A DNA stretch of 64,000 nucleotides from Cunninghamia lanceolata (Eukaryota > Streptophyta > Pinopsida > Cupressales > Cupressaceae). The DNA is taken from NCBI GenBank assembly GCA_027924645.1, contig BSBN01000809.1:46282001-46346000 (forward strand), read 5' to 3'. The translations under genes and the position numbers were made by a program. The notes beneath the pieces were generated by a model. That model made no database searches, was not told the DNA's origin, and worked only from the letters and a program-made list of their open reading frames with translations. Shown piece by piece: positions 9,922-22,119 of the stretch (positions are counted from its first letter, which is position 1; every line of letters starts with the position of its first letter).

Positions 9922-11263
9922 TTTGCCCCTCCCTCGATCTGGTTCTATGGGTTAATTTTGAACAGTTATCATAGATAGTATATAAGGGTTGTAGTAGTGT
10001 AGATGTAGTATAGGGTATAGGGTTTATGAAGTATATCCTTTGGTTTAAGTCAAGAACTGCTTACGTATATGATGTTGGTAATACAAGGAAAGACTTGCTA
10101 TACAGAGTATGACTTTGGTTTTTACAAGTCCTGGAGGCTGGACTTCAAAACGAGGTTTTTACAAAAAGAAAAAGATATTTAAAATAATTTTAGCCAATTA
10201 AAATTATCTTCTATTATCTCTTAATCTTCATTTATAACTTTTTAATATCAAAATTATTTAATAATGATTAATTAAAGACACATATTTAAATAACAGAACA
10301 TAGCATATATATTTAATAAAATATAAAATTAATCAATTATAAGACACTAAAATTATTATTATGTTGATTTAATATATTAAATTTCAAATTAAAATTTACT
10401 TAATTACAATTTAATTTTTTTTTATGGATTTAAGGGTGAAGATAAAAATGAGATTGGGGTAGAAAACTAGACACATCTGCCACTTGTAGTTTACGGATAA
10501 AAAGGTCTCAAAGGACACGTAGTGGGGCATGTTGTGGAGGAAGATGTCTAGTCGTATTTGCTTCTACGACTAAGAAATCCTCCATGCCTCCTATCTTAGT
10601 CGTATAGTGGATAAGGCTTTAAAAGAAACAAGAGGCCTATTTTCTTTCTTGACCTCAACGAGACAAGCGAAAAGAGATCTACCTGTTACCTAGTACACAC
10701 AAAAATTGAAATCTTCGTCAGAGCAGCTGCGACCGCCACCTAGTGTAGGTGGTACTCATCATTAATGCCAACGCACATAAGATATTTCCAATTCATTGTA
10801 GGCGCTGGCGTTGAACACAATAGAGTTGGATGTCATATTGAGCTCTTACAGATGGCATTAAAAGAGATATTGGTGCCTGGTAAGCAATAAAACTACGACC
10901 TTTAAGAATCTGGTGACAGATGGTAATAATGACAGACTACAGTGATGTGGAGGGGCAGATAAAGCTAGCACATAAATGTGATTTTTGAAGATGTTTGCAG
11001 TAACTGAGACTTCGTTTTTGGCAACCTGAATCCTATTTTGCGGCGTGAGACAGGTTTGCGGAGACTTTGTGGACTTGAAGTCCACAAAATATTATGGTAA
11101 ATCCATTATAAGCTTTTCACAGGGATTTAACTTAAAGTCTTCAAAATTTTAAGGATGCTGTGAAAGTGGATCATGTAATAAAATAACTAGCAATCACATT
11201 TTAGTGTGTAATGGGTATGTTGAAATTGGGAGAGTATTGGAATGGTTGACCGTAACCTCAAGT
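9922..11263. other. Non-coding DNA, partly AT-rich
   Basis: About 1.3 kb with no recognised gene. 10190-10430 is very AT-rich. A TAGTCGTA...TACGACTA inverted repeat lies near 10550-10580. GCGTGAGACA at 11043-11052 repeats the Helitron-like right end. Confidence 0.45.
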
Positions 11264-11954
11264 ATATTACACAATGGAACACTTTTTGTCACTATGTTTA
11301 TAGTGTTAATCTTAGTTTTGTACCATGATGGGTAATGATTTTGTTTTTCAAGAAATATCTCTTCAATTGTGATGGGTGGTAAAGGTAAAATTTGGAAATT
11401 ATTATTCATAGGAAGGTTACACATGTATCCATATTCTCTACTTGAAATTGAAAGGTACTCTACCTCTCTCTTTTGACCTATCTCCTCCTTTCTTCCTGTC
11501 TCTATCTCTCTACCTCTGTCTTTTCTCTACCTCTCTCTCTCCTTATTTATTTCACTAGGTCTCTATATATATCTCTGTCTCCCTCTCTAGCTGTCTTTAT
11601 TTTTACCTCTGTCTCTATTTCCCTATCACACACTTCCTCTCTCTAAGATTTCTCTCTTCATATGTTTTTCTCTCTCCTCTCTCTAAGATTTCTCATTCCA
11701 CCTCCCTCTGTCTATATCTCTCATCTTCCTCTCTTTTTCTCTATCTCTCCCTCCCTCCCTCCTATTTCTCTCTCTCTCGCCCTCTCTCTCCTATGCCCTT
11801 CTTTGTTCTTCTCTCTCTTTCTCTCCACATAACATCTTAAGCGTAAATTGATTAAGGTGGAAGATGTGCAAAATTTGACAAAAGAAATACTTGATGAAAT
11901 GATTAATTTGATTGGAGGTTTTGATCTAATAATAGGTGGAAGCCCCTATAAGAA

Positions 11955-11955
<1 letters not shown>
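11264..11955. repeat. Duplicated module, copy 1
   Basis: Two sub-blocks recur downstream. One around 11270-11455 (with TCTACTTGAAATTGAAAGG) matches 12420-12590. One around 11825-11955 (TTAAGCGTAAATTGATTAAGG to GGTGGAAGCCCCTATA) matches 12719-12845. CT-rich DNA separates the blocks in both copies. Confidence 0.8.
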
Positions 11956-11999
<44 letters not shown>

Positions 12000-12417
12000 A
12001 TTATGAAATCACACCAATTAAGCCATTAATTTTAACTTTTCTTGATAAAATACTAAATGTGTTAGAATGACAACTTGGAGAACTTTTCTTCATTTTATAC
12101 CAATTTGGACTTCACTTTGGACCATTGGCATGAAACAACTGATTGATTTGCTTGTATTTGTAGATGTTCTTTCCCTTTATATCTCTTATCTCTACCTATC
12201 TCTCCCACTCTAGTGGAGCTAGATGATTTGGACAAACCCATACCAAGTCACACTCTCTTTTATTTATCTCTCTTTCCATTTCATGAGGCTCTAGTAGAGC
12301 TAGATGAGCTAGACCAACCCATACCAAGCTCCACTATTTACATTGTGAAAGTACCATAGACTAATCATTAATGTAGGGTTTTGCATTATAATGCTTAACC
12401 ATAGTCATAAGTCTATC

Positions 12418-12587
12418 ACACAATAGAACACTTTTTGCCACTATGGTTATGTAGTTGAGCTTAGTTTTGTAATTCCTTTATGGCCAATAATTTTGTGTTT
12501 TAAGAAATGTCTCTTCAAGTGTCATGGGTGGAATTATTCATGGGAAGGTTATGCATGTAGCCATGTTCTCTACTTGAAATTGAAAGG

Positions 12588-12625
<38 letters not shown>

Positions 12626-12845
12626 TTATCTCTCTAGGTCTCTATATGTATTTTTGTCTCCCTTTCTAGCTCTGTATTTCTTTTTATCTCTTTGTCTCTA
12701 TTTCCCTCTCTCTCTCTCTCCACATAATATCTTAAGGGTAAATTGATTAAGGTGGAAGATGTGTAGAATTGATGAAAGAAAGACTTGATGAAATGATTAA
12801 TTCAATTGGAGGTTTTGATCTAATAATAGGTGGAAGCCCCTATAA
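12418..12845. repeat. Duplicated module, copy 2
   Basis: Second copy of the module at 11264-11955, shorter because the CT-rich spacer is shorter. A third, partial relation is the block at 12905-12975 (ATTGCATGTATTGGTTGTTC), which recurs at 13260-13330. Confidence 0.8.
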
Positions 12846-13112
12846 TAATTTAATAGGAAACAACAATATCTCTATACATATAAATCTAGATCTATGTACT
12901 TCATATTGCATGTATTGGTTGTTCATCCACTTACAATAACTTTATAAATTAGTGAATGTTCTACCTCTTCCTATCTCCATTTTTTAGGTATGGTATAATA
13001 GAGTCATATACCCAAATGATGCAAAGTAACTTCTGGACCCTCGTTTCTAGAGAAGAAAAAAAGGATATTGACCCCCTTTAGATAAATAGGCTTCAAAACA
13101 AAAAGATGGTAT

Positions 13113-13113
13113 C

Positions 13114-13194
<81 letters not shown>
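13113..13194. repeat. Compound (TC)n(AC)n microsatellite
   Basis: An almost uninterrupted TC run (13113-13160) changes directly to a pure AC run (13161-13194). Confidence 0.97.
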
Positions 13195-13196
<2 letters not shown>

Positions 13197-14040
13197 TTTG
13201 TCCCTCTCATCTTCCTGTTTTGGTTGAGTGGAGTTGATAAATATAGATCATGTCCTTTATATTGCATGTATTGGTTGTTCATCCACTTAAAATAACTTTA
13301 TAAATTAGTGAATGTTCTAGCTCTTCCCATCTCTTTCTCTTTCTCTCTTCCTCTCTTTGTATCAACCAATTTTTATATCTCTCACTATGTGTCTTTGTAC
13401 CTCTCTCTAAATCTCCCTCTTTCTATTTATAAGTCTATCTCTCCCTCTTTATCCTTGTATCTCTCTAACTTTCTCTCTATATCGCTTTGTCTCCCTCTTT
13501 CTACCTATGTCTTTGCACCTCTCTCTCTCTCTCCCTCTGTCTCCATACCCCTTTGTCTCTATATCTCTCTATGTCCCCCTTCTCTCTAGCTCTCTATCTA
13601 TCTTTCTCTTTGTCCCCCCTTCTCTCTCTCTCTCACATCTCTCTCCCCCTTTCTCTCTCCACTTCTTTGTTCCTCTCTCTAACTATTTCTCCCTCCCTCT
13701 CCATCTCTCTTTGTCACTATCTCTTTATAACTTTCTCTCTATTCTATTATCTCTATCTAGCTCTTTATTTAAATTTATATATTCCTCTCTCCCCCTCTCT
13801 ATCTATCGTTATCTATCGCTTTATATGTCTCTCTTTGTCTCCCTTTGTCTTTATCTCTCTCCCCTTCTGTCTTTCTTTTTCTCTCTTTCTTACTTCTCTC
13901 CCTCTCTATATAACTCTCATTCTCTCCTACTCTCTCTTCATCTCCCTCTCTCTTTCTACCTCTCTATCTCTTTCTTTCCTCCTCATCCTCCTCCTCCCCC
14001 CTCTCTCTCTCTCCCCTTTCTCTCTTCTTCCATGATAATA

Positions 14041-14132
14041 AGTAGTTAGGAACTGAGGTGATCTCCTTGCCCCTCTCTCTCTATATATATAAAAAGAGAG
14101 GGGTAAGGAGATCACCTCAGTTCCTAACTACT
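14041..14132. repeat. Near-perfect 92-bp inverted repeat (hairpin)
   Basis: Two 38-bp arms (14041-14078 and 14095-14132) are complementary except for one position that would be a G-U pair in RNA. The loop is 16 bases, mostly CT and AT. The arms begin AGTAGTTAGGAACTGAGG, which is not CT-repeat sequence, so the hairpin is a distinct insertion in the CT block. It could be a foldback MITE or a small-RNA hairpin. Confidence 0.9.
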
Positions 14133-15370
14133 ATATATATATAATCTTTTTGTCTTTCTTTATTTTTACTCTAGCTCTCTCTCTCTCCCCCTCTCTCTAC
14201 CTTTCTTTATATCTCTATCTCTTTATGTACCTCTCTCCCTGCGTACCTCTTTACTTCTCTCTTTATCTCTTTCTCCCCCTCCTCTCTATTTCTTCCTCTC
14301 TATCTTTGTCTCTCTATCTCTCTCTCCCTCTTTCTCTCTCTAGGTTCCACTTTATGGTTATGTAAAGCTTATTCATTTGACAAAGAGATACATGAGGAAA
14401 TCAAATTTAAGATCCACCCTCCCTCATTCTTGGTGAGCCTCATTCACCACGAACTAAGTGAAATAAGAGTCTTCTTGAGGGTAGTGGTTAATTCATGTGC
14501 ATAATCCTTTGCATGTCTTACCTTTTCTAGAAATGTATAAAGACTAATAAGTATTATGCTACCCTCTATGCTAGACAAACCGACCCTCATTACTAATCGG
14601 ATTCACTATGTGTTAATGCCATTTAGTTATGTGAAGGGGTAGTCGTTGCCACTAACTTCAAAATCTAATGACTCTCTCACTTCCACATTGGCATTCAGTC
14701 CATGAGGGACTAAATCCCTCGAATCATTTTGGTACATGAAGTAATGTAATGTGTAGATATGGAGCTAAGTGAAACAAGAGTCTTCTTGAGGGTAGTGGCT
14801 TGATCTCTCTTGTTTCTTCTTTCTTACCATCTCTCTTTATCTCTCTTTCTCTACCTCTCTATCTCTCTATTTCTTCCTCTCTCCATCTCTGTTGTCCATT
14901 CTTTCTTCCTCTATCTCTCTTTCTTTCTTTGTCTCCTCTCTCCATCTCTCTATCTTTCTCTCTGACTATCTCTCTCTCTCTTTCTCTCTCAATTCCTTTG
15001 TCTCTATCTCCCCTTCTTTCTTCCTCTATCTCTCCCCTCTCTCTCGCTCTCTTCTTTTTTCTTTCTTACCATCTCTATCTTCCCTTCTATTTTTTCCCTA
15101 TCTTTGTCACTTCTTTCTCTCCCCCTCCTCTCTCTCCAATTCTTGTTCTCTCACACTCTTTCTCCCATCCTCTCTCTCATAATTATGTCTCTATTTTATA
15201 TAGGAAACTCTCTCTCTCTAATAAGAGTAAATAATATAATATATTAACTTTAGTCTCTCTCTATTCAATCCTTGCAAAACGAAACCAAGGTTAAAATGAA
15301 TATATGTCCATTTCTCTATCTCTCTCTATTCAATCTCCCCCCTCCCCCCTCCCCCCTCTCTCCTATATTA

Positions 15371-15989
15371 TATTTAAAATATCTAACAAAACTATAATAT
15401 ATAATTAAAATAAATATGTAAAAATATATATGGTTAAGAAAATATGAGTTTCCACTATAATATTATTTTTAAAATATATATGAGAAAATAATAAATTATT
15501 TTAATTTATAATATATTATAATTTTTAAGAAACTCTTAAGAAACTCTATTTTTTTCAAAAAAATATTTAAATATTTAAATTTATTTTATTTATATTATAT
15601 CATATTATATTTATTAACTATATATTCTATTATTTCTATATTTAATAATGTATATTATAGAGTATATAATATATAATAGATATAATAATTATATGGTTTT
15701 TTATATATAAAATAAATATAATTTTGTAAGAAATACAAATAAATATTAAATATATTAATATGGTATGAAATGGGACACATATATGTGTGTATGTATTCAA
15801 CAATTTATTAATATTTATATACATTTAATAGAATATTTAAAATAATAGTTAATTATCTCTAATATATTTAATTTAAATTATAAATACTTTATTCGCTATA
15901 AATAATTATAAATAGTATGGTTTTAAAATTAAATAACTATTATATTAAATATTATAAATGTTTAATTAATTATTATCTTACATATTGTG

Positions 15990-15992
<3 letters not shown>
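15371..15992. other. Extremely AT-rich DNA
   Basis: About 620 bp with very few G or C bases, no recognised gene. Open frames here are AT-composition artefacts. Confidence 0.6.

Positions 15993-16066
<74 letters not shown>
15993..16066. repeat. (AT)n microsatellite, about 74 bp
   Basis: Uninterrupted alternating AT. It can form a hairpin, and length errors in assembly are likely here. Confidence 0.98.
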
Positions 16067-16069
<3 letters not shown>

Positions 16070-16934
16070 AAAAAGACATCAGCGCTATGTTTGTGTTTTT
16101 TAAATGTATTAATAGGGCATAAGAATGTACAATTTAAATGCCTTATAAATTTTTTAAAAATATTTTAAAAGTTCTTAAAGATTTTAATTAAATCCTTTTC
16201 TATTAAGACTTTTTAAGTGGGCCCTTTTAATATTTAATTAGAGCTTTATGAGGGTAAGTTAAACCGAGTGAACAAAATAAAAGTGATTCCTAGTGAGGGA
16301 CATTTAAATACACAAGACTTTTTCTAACATAATTTTTTTCCCAAGAACAACCGACGAGTTTAGAAAAGGTGAAAATGGTGAAAAATGATAGGACATACAC
16401 CTACAAACGAAAAATGGACGGTGATAAGTAAAATGAGGTCGAACAGTCAGATTTCTTTACATTGTCTTGCAACTTGTATTGGATATTTTTTGCCATTGAT
16501 CTCCTCGCCAAGTCGGTCCCTCTCACAGAGGGAATGCCTTCGGCGTAAATATACTTAATTATTACACACATGTACGCAAATGTATGTATGCATGCATGCA
16601 TATATGTATGATTGAGCGAATGAATGAGTGAATGGAAAAAAATTTAAATATATTTAAAAAATATTAAATAAAATAAAATAGTTAAATTTATATTTATAAA
16701 TTAATATGTATATTTTTAATTTAAAAATTCTAAAGAATTTTAATTTGAAAGAAGTTTGTTTGTAATGTATTAATTTTAAATGTTAATATAATAGGATATT
16801 TAGTTTTTTATATTTTCATTGATAGATCCTTCATGAAAAGTGTTAACATCAATGTTTGATAAGGAAATAAAAATTAAAAAATCTATGCCTAAACAAATTA
16901 ATTAATTGATCAAAAGCTCTTGTTAATGGGGTAA
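16067..16934. other. AT-rich non-coding DNA
   Basis: About 870 bp without a recognised gene. A short ATGTATGTATGCATGCATGCAT repeat lies near 16580-16602. Confidence 0.5.
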
Positions 16935-17118
16935 TTGATAGAAAGGATGTTTGATATTATGGGTCCTGGTCAAAACCATGAGGGCTTTCTCAAGTTTAAT
17001 TTCAATGAAGATTTTAAGGACAACCTTGGCTTAACAGGTGCTAACGTGGTGTTAAGGGATTATGAGGCTTGCTTTGTGAAAGGTGCTTCTCTTTTCCTTG
17101 ACCATAAGACAAATAATG
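16935..17118 (+). pseudogene. Plant LINE-type RNase H fragment (RVT_3-like)
   Basis: The plus-strand frame reads FLKFNFNEDFKDNLGLTGANVVLRD and then FVKGASLFLDHKTNNE. This follows the pattern of the RNase H domain of plant LINEs (K-NFDG..GNPG..GAG.VLRD...NNEAE). The first catalytic Asp position (FDG in the family) is FNE here and the final Glu-Ala-Glu is lost. Only the first half of the domain is present. At about 17118 it joins minus-strand Copia sequence, so one of the two was truncated by recombination or insertion. Confidence 0.65.
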
Positions 17119-17561
17119 AGATTGTTATCTGCAGTAACTTTCTTGAAGCCCTTATGAAGTAAATACTTGTACAACCTTGCATACCAAGCCCTAGGGGCTT
17201 GTTTGAGACCATATAAATCATTCTTAAGTCTGCATACCATGTTTGGGTCTTCTAATAGTTGACATCCATCACGATGCTCTATGTAAACTTCTTCTTCTAA
17301 GTCACCTTTCAAGAAAGTATATTTGAAATCCATTTGATATACCTTGAAGTCCTTGTGAACTACAAATGCAAGAAACATCGTCATTGTTTCCATCCTTGCC
17401 ACCGGAGCAAATGTCTCCTCAAAATCAATTCCTTCCAGTTGTGAATAACCTTTGCAAACCACCCTTTCTTTGTTTCTCACCACTTCTCCATCTTCATTCA
17501 ATGTATTTCTGAATACCCATTTTGTACCTATCACATTTTTGTTTGCAGGCCTTGGCACCAA
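17119..17561 (-). pseudogene. Copia reverse transcriptase, N-terminal half
   Basis: The minus frame reads GTKWVFRN, then VVCKGYSQ, FEETFAPVARME, VYQMDFKYTFLKGDL and LYGLKQAPRAWY. These are the conserved RT blocks of Copia elements in the right order. The block normally reading DVKSAFLNG is DFKYTFLKG here. The catalytic YVDD motif would follow but the sequence is cut at about 17118. The enzyme cannot be made from this copy. Confidence 0.92.
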
Positions 17562-17767
17562 ATCTCAAGTCTAATTTTTCTTTATTTGATTTAGTTCTTC
17601 TTCCATACCTTGTATCCAACCTTCATCCTTGCTAGCATTAGCAAAAATTTTAGGTTCTATTTTTATAGTAAATAAAAGCTTGCGTGTTCATTTAACCTTG
17701 CAAATCTTCTTCTAGTCTACACTCCTTCATTCTTATCTCCAATTATCTAATCTTCTAAGTGATTCTT

Positions 17768-18445
17768 CTAAACATACTTGGTAGTAGTCTTGGTGACCTT
17801 CTCTTGTGTCTCTTCCTTTTCTTCAACTTCTTCTTCTTCTTTTGTGAAATTAGGTTCATTTGACCAATAGTCTTCTTTCTCATATGTGATTTGATGTGAC
17901 TCTTCATCAACCCTAAAATTTGCACTCTCAATTATCTTCGTTAGTCTTTTATTATAGCACTTGTAATATTTTCTCCTGGTTGAGTATCCAAGAATGATTC
18001 CTTCATCAAATCTTGAGTCAAATTTTCCCAAACCTTCTTCATCTCTTTTGATGTAGCATTTTCTTTGAAACACTCTGAAGCACTTGACAGATGCTGGTCT
18101 TCCACACCATAGCTCATAAGGAGTCTTGGTGTTGTTCACTCTTAGTTGTCCTCTATTAAGAATATAGACAACAGTATAGATTGCTTCTTTCCAATATGCA
18201 TCAAGTAACTTGGCTTCACTCAACATTGTTCTTGCCATTTCCTAGACAGTTCTATTCTTTCTTTCCACTACTCCATTTTGTTGAGGAGTTCTTGTAGCAG
18301 ATAGGCGCCTTTTTATCCCATGTTCTTCACAATATTCCTCAAACTCATTTGATGTGAACTCACTGCCTCTATCAGACCTTAAGCACTTAATTCTAGAATT
18401 CATTTCATTTTCAACCATGGATTTGAAAATCTTAAACCTACTCAA
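17768..18445 (-). pseudogene. Copia integrase core and C-terminal region
   Basis: The frame at 18242-18445 shows the integrase core: CLRSDRGSEF with the second catalytic Asp, and TPQQNGVVERKN with the catalytic Glu. After a stop near 18240 the frame continues (17768-18238) with MLSEAKLLDAYW, AVYILNR-like and TPYELW-like blocks. It ends in a Glu/Lys-rich linker leading to reverse transcriptase. The first catalytic Asp should lie around 18560 in a damaged stretch. Integrase would insert the DNA copy into the genome. Confidence 0.9.
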
Positions 18446-18637
18446 GGCTTATGATTTTTCTTTTAAGAATGTAACCCATGTCATCCTAGAGAAATTATCA
18501 ATGAGCAACATTAAATACCTCTCACCTTGTAGACTCTTTGCCCTTGTAGGTCCACACAAATCAGTATGGATCAGTTCCAATGGTCTTGTAGAAGAATATT
18601 CCTTGGTCTTGAATCTTATCCATGTCTGCTTCCCAAT

Positions 18638-18928
18638 CTAACATTCTTTACACAAGGTGCATGTAGGCTTGATAATTTTTGGCATGTCTCTTACTGCTTG
18701 CATGGAGCTGATCTTCACAAGATTGTTAAAGTTGGTGTGCCCCATCCTTTTGTGCCACAACCAACATTCATTTGTCTGTTCTAGAAAACAACTCCTTCCA
18801 TTAACACCTTTTAGATTGTACAAGTTGTTCGCTGCCCTAGCACCTTCTAACACCAGCTTTCCTGAATTTGCTCTTCTAATTTCACATCCTTCTCCATGAA
18901 ATATTAGATTGTATCCTTTTCTGCACAT
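18638..18928 (-). pseudogene. Copia GAG-pre-integrase / HHCC region
   Basis: The frame shows NNLYNLKGV, then WHKRMGHTNFNNL and CTLCKEC. That is the His-His-Cys-Cys zinc-binding part at the start of Copia integrase (H...H...C-x2-C). It precedes the core domain at 18445 with a damaged gap between them. Confidence 0.88.
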
Positions 18929-18985
18929 CTAACTTACACTGAGAAGATTGTACTTGAGACCTTCTATATATAGAACATCTTTTAT

Positions 18986-19264
18986 TCAAGATTTTCCATC
19001 AATACTTATGGTTCCTTTTCCATAGATCTTTGCAGATGAATTATCTCCAAACTTGACTGATCCACCATTCCACTTGACAAGATTGATGAATTTGCTCTTA
19101 TCACCTATCATGTGGCTTAAACATCCACTGTCTATTACCCAGAGATTTATTTTCCCTTGAGCATGAAATGTTGTTTGTACAATCATTGAATTTTCAACCT
19201 CATTGTTTGTCTCCTCTCTTTTAGAAATGTCACTCTCCTTGTCTTGCTCAGTAACATCTATCAT
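18986..19264 (-). pseudogene. Copia aspartic protease
   Basis: The motif WVIDSGCLSHM carries the active-site D-S-G, followed by FINLVKWNGGSVKFGDNS and the flap region KIYGKGTISI. Compared with the left Copia copy, the active-site Gly is kept here. The frame stops at 18986 and at 19264, so it is cut off from both gag and integrase. Confidence 0.88.
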
Positions 19265-19395
19265 CTAAGATTTCAATCTTGTTGATCCACTCCTACAATA
19301 TCTTACTATATGTCCAAGATTGTTGCAAATATGACATACCGCATTGACATCCACTAGTGAAGCAAGAGGATTCCTACTTAGAAAATTTCTTCTAT

Positions 19396-20495
19396 TCATT
19401 CCAGACTTGCAATCCATAGCCTTATGACCATATTTATTGCAGATAAAATAATAACAAAAAATACATGATTGAACCTGTTTATAGAGAGTTGTCTTGCATT
19501 AAAAGGTCTTCCTTGAGGCATGATGAGATTTGCTTCTTCAGGGTCATCCATAATTTTAGACTTTTCTTTCTCCAATTCTTTTTTGAGTGACAAGATTTCT
19601 TTCTCAAGCTTTGTACATTCATTTGTCTTAGCTTCAATTAGGGCTTTTTGATCTTTGATCTCTTTCCTTGCACATTCCAAGTCTTCAAGAGTAGAAGTAA
19701 GTTCACCTTCAAAATCAACTTCACATTCTTCTTCATCTATAGTCTTGTCAGACATATCATGGATTACCATGGCCATGAATAAGGATTATCCTCTTTCATC
19801 ATTTGATGAGTAATGATCTACTTCTTTCGAGGAGCTGTAGTCTTCTTTGGAAAGGATGATCCTCTTGAAGTTTTTCCTTTTGAAACTCTTGCTGCTATAT
19901 TCATTTTCTCAAAAAGGACTTTTAGAAGCATAATGACCAACTCTTCCACATTTAAAATATTTGAAAGGTAACTTACCTTTATACTTGCTTGAACCCTTCT
20001 TTAGATTTCTCACAAAGTTTGCTTCTTCTTCCTCAAATTCACTATATGAACCAGATGTTCCTTCTTTCTTCATAGCTTTGAAAGCATCTTCTCTTTTAGA
20101 TGCACCTATGACTTCATTTCTCATCTTATAGGTAGTGAGGGAGCCAAACAACTCTTCTATGGTAAGATTCTTCAGATCTTTGGCTTCTTCAATAGTAGAA
20201 ACTTTTGAATCAAACCTATGAGTGAGAGTTCTCAGGACTATCTTCACAACCATTGCATCAGTTATTTCACCTAGTCCTCTGATTCCATTGACTGCTTCAT
20301 CTACTTGGAGCAAATAGCTAGCAATATTTTATTCTTCTTTAATCCTTAGATTCTCAAACATTATTCTATAAGATTGTAATTTTTCTTACTTTACAGTATC
20401 ATTTCCTTCATACAGATTTTTTAGCTTATCCCATATCTCCTTGGTTGTCTTGCACTGCACTACCTTAACAAACTCTAAATTTGTTAGACCACTTA
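19396..20495 (-). pseudogene. Copia gag, C-terminal two thirds
   Basis: From 20495 to about 19909 the minus strand reads SGLTNLEFVKV, then the TKEIWDKLKNLYEG block, IVLRTLTHRFDSKV and a zinc knuckle near 19960. The knuckle reads YFKCGRVGHYASKS, so two of its Cys positions are replaced and zinc binding is probably lost. A second part (19396-19776) is a Glu/Lys-rich coiled coil typical of the segment between gag and protease in this Copia group. Stops lie near 20330 and 20375. The N-terminal third is displaced to 24917-25170 by the insertion. Confidence 0.85.
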
Positions 20496-20500
20496 CGATG
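20496..20500. repeat. Target site duplication CGATG (left)
   Basis: CGATG here and at 24912-24916 flank the 4411-bp insertion. Both lie in Copia gag, which is contiguous when one copy and the insertion are removed. Confidence 0.9.
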
Positions 20501-22119
20501 TGTTGGCCTCATTTTCAACTTGCCAAAATTTAAACTTTTGCTTCAAAATTCCTATGTTGAGTCACTCCTAGTGACAAATTCTCTTTGAGTGTTAAGTCAT
20601 TTGCCAATTTGAAGGAGGAATTGTTTACCTATTTCAACCGAAGTCGTGGAAGTGGTTATGCTACACGACAAATCACGAAAATAATTAAATTTTAAAATTT
20701 GCAAGAGATGGAAATAAATCCTCTTATAGGGACGTTTCTATATCTATTTTACCTAATGTGGAAACTTTTTAGGCTCGTATGCCTTCTAGTTTGCAAGATT
20801 TTAAAACTTCAATTTTTTGGTGGGAAGTTTACGGAAACAATTAAATCTTGATTTCTGTAAAGTATGGAGTAGAATCATCTGGTAGGGGATCTCATGGATC
20901 TATCACAAACAATGTGGCAAGATTTCATGAGAAAATAGTAGCTCTGTCAAAAGTTACGCCAGTTTTACTTCTCCATTACCAGTGGAAGCTTGACGAGCAA
21001 ATGATAAAAAATTTCATGAGGTTATAATTTTCAACAAGTTATGCTTTTTCAAAGTTATAAAAAGTTTGGAAAGCACATCAAAGTGTTGACAAAGGAGGTT
21101 ACTTAGAAATTTTCACAAGTTGTGTGAAGGTTAGTTAAAATCAGAAGTCTTCGACAACTTCTAAAAAAGTGAAAGTGAGAGGTAACTTGTGGATTTGGCT
21201 AACCTCCAAAAGAAATTTGCAAAGGGAGAAGTTGGTTATTCTAAATTATGAATTTGGCTAAGTGGAGACTTTCTTTAAAAAGAAAGTTGTTATCTACTTC
21301 GGAAAAAGCAAAGGTAGGTGGCTGCTTTATGTTTTAGCAAACTTGATTACACATAAAGGCTACTTAGGAAAAGTGAAAGTGGCAAGCAACTTGCACTTTT
21401 GGCTAACTAAAATGAAGGTGTAGGTTTTAGTTTTTAGTAACTTCTCAGAAGTTACACTTTTTCCAAGTACAAGTTGTCATTTTTAATAACTTGAAGCACA
21501 TCTCCAAAGCTGGTGATCAAAATGAAAAGTATTTACCATAACTACCTAAAACTTGCAACTCCCAAGCAAATGTACTTCGTAGGTTTAAAACTAGACTCCG
21601 CAACATTACTAGTATCTTCATGACCCGTGAGAGCTTTGGAACAAGAATTAATTCTTGTGTTGGCCTTCCATTGGTGCACTAGTACACATAGAAATAAAGA
21701 CGAGCATGTTCAAGTTTCAATGGTGTCGTTCATCAGCACCAGGTCATTATTTCATTTCAAAAGCCTGCACAACACCTACCACTAGAAGGAAGGGTTCGTT
21801 GTGCCTCTAAAAACATCTGCATGGGAGAATTCTAAGGTGCTTTGCATTTGATTTCGATGCCATGACTTGTAGTTGGGGAATTTAATGTAATATGGAGGAT
21901 GGAGAAATTGTGAGGGTTCCAGAGCGACGTTGTGGGAGTGTGAAGTGTTTGAACAGTATGTGCATCTCAAAGAACTACAAGATTTCATTTCATATTCTCG
22001 ATTCTATGCAATGCAAGAGCATATATTGACAAGGCCAAGTGTATCAGGCATCCGAAGTCTCTAACCAATGAGCAAATTGAGGTGGTTTTGATCATTTGGA
22101 GTTGGAACAACGAAGTGCC

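Larger units (their letters stand above)
11455..15370 (+). repeat. Pyrimidine-rich low-complexity block (CT/TCTC arrays)
   Basis: Most of this 3.9-kb stretch is C and T on the plus strand, broken by short unique modules. Pure or nearly pure CT runs include 11959-11996, 12591-12623 and 13113-13160. 13320-14035, 14160-14345 and 14800-15185 are long mixed CT tracts, and 15336-15360 is a CCCCCCT array. The many Ser/Leu/Pro-only reading frames here are by-products of the repeat, not genes. Confidence 0.95.

Noticed and set aside
10966..11052. Possible fourth Helitron-like copy (CTAGCACAT...GCGTGAGACA)
   Set aside because: The left end lacks the TTGCACC arm; only the right block matches well.
13308..14365. 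Several long Ser/Leu/Pro open frames (up to 182 codons)
   Set aside because: They are translations of the CT-repeat in three frames and have no other residues of note; not genes.
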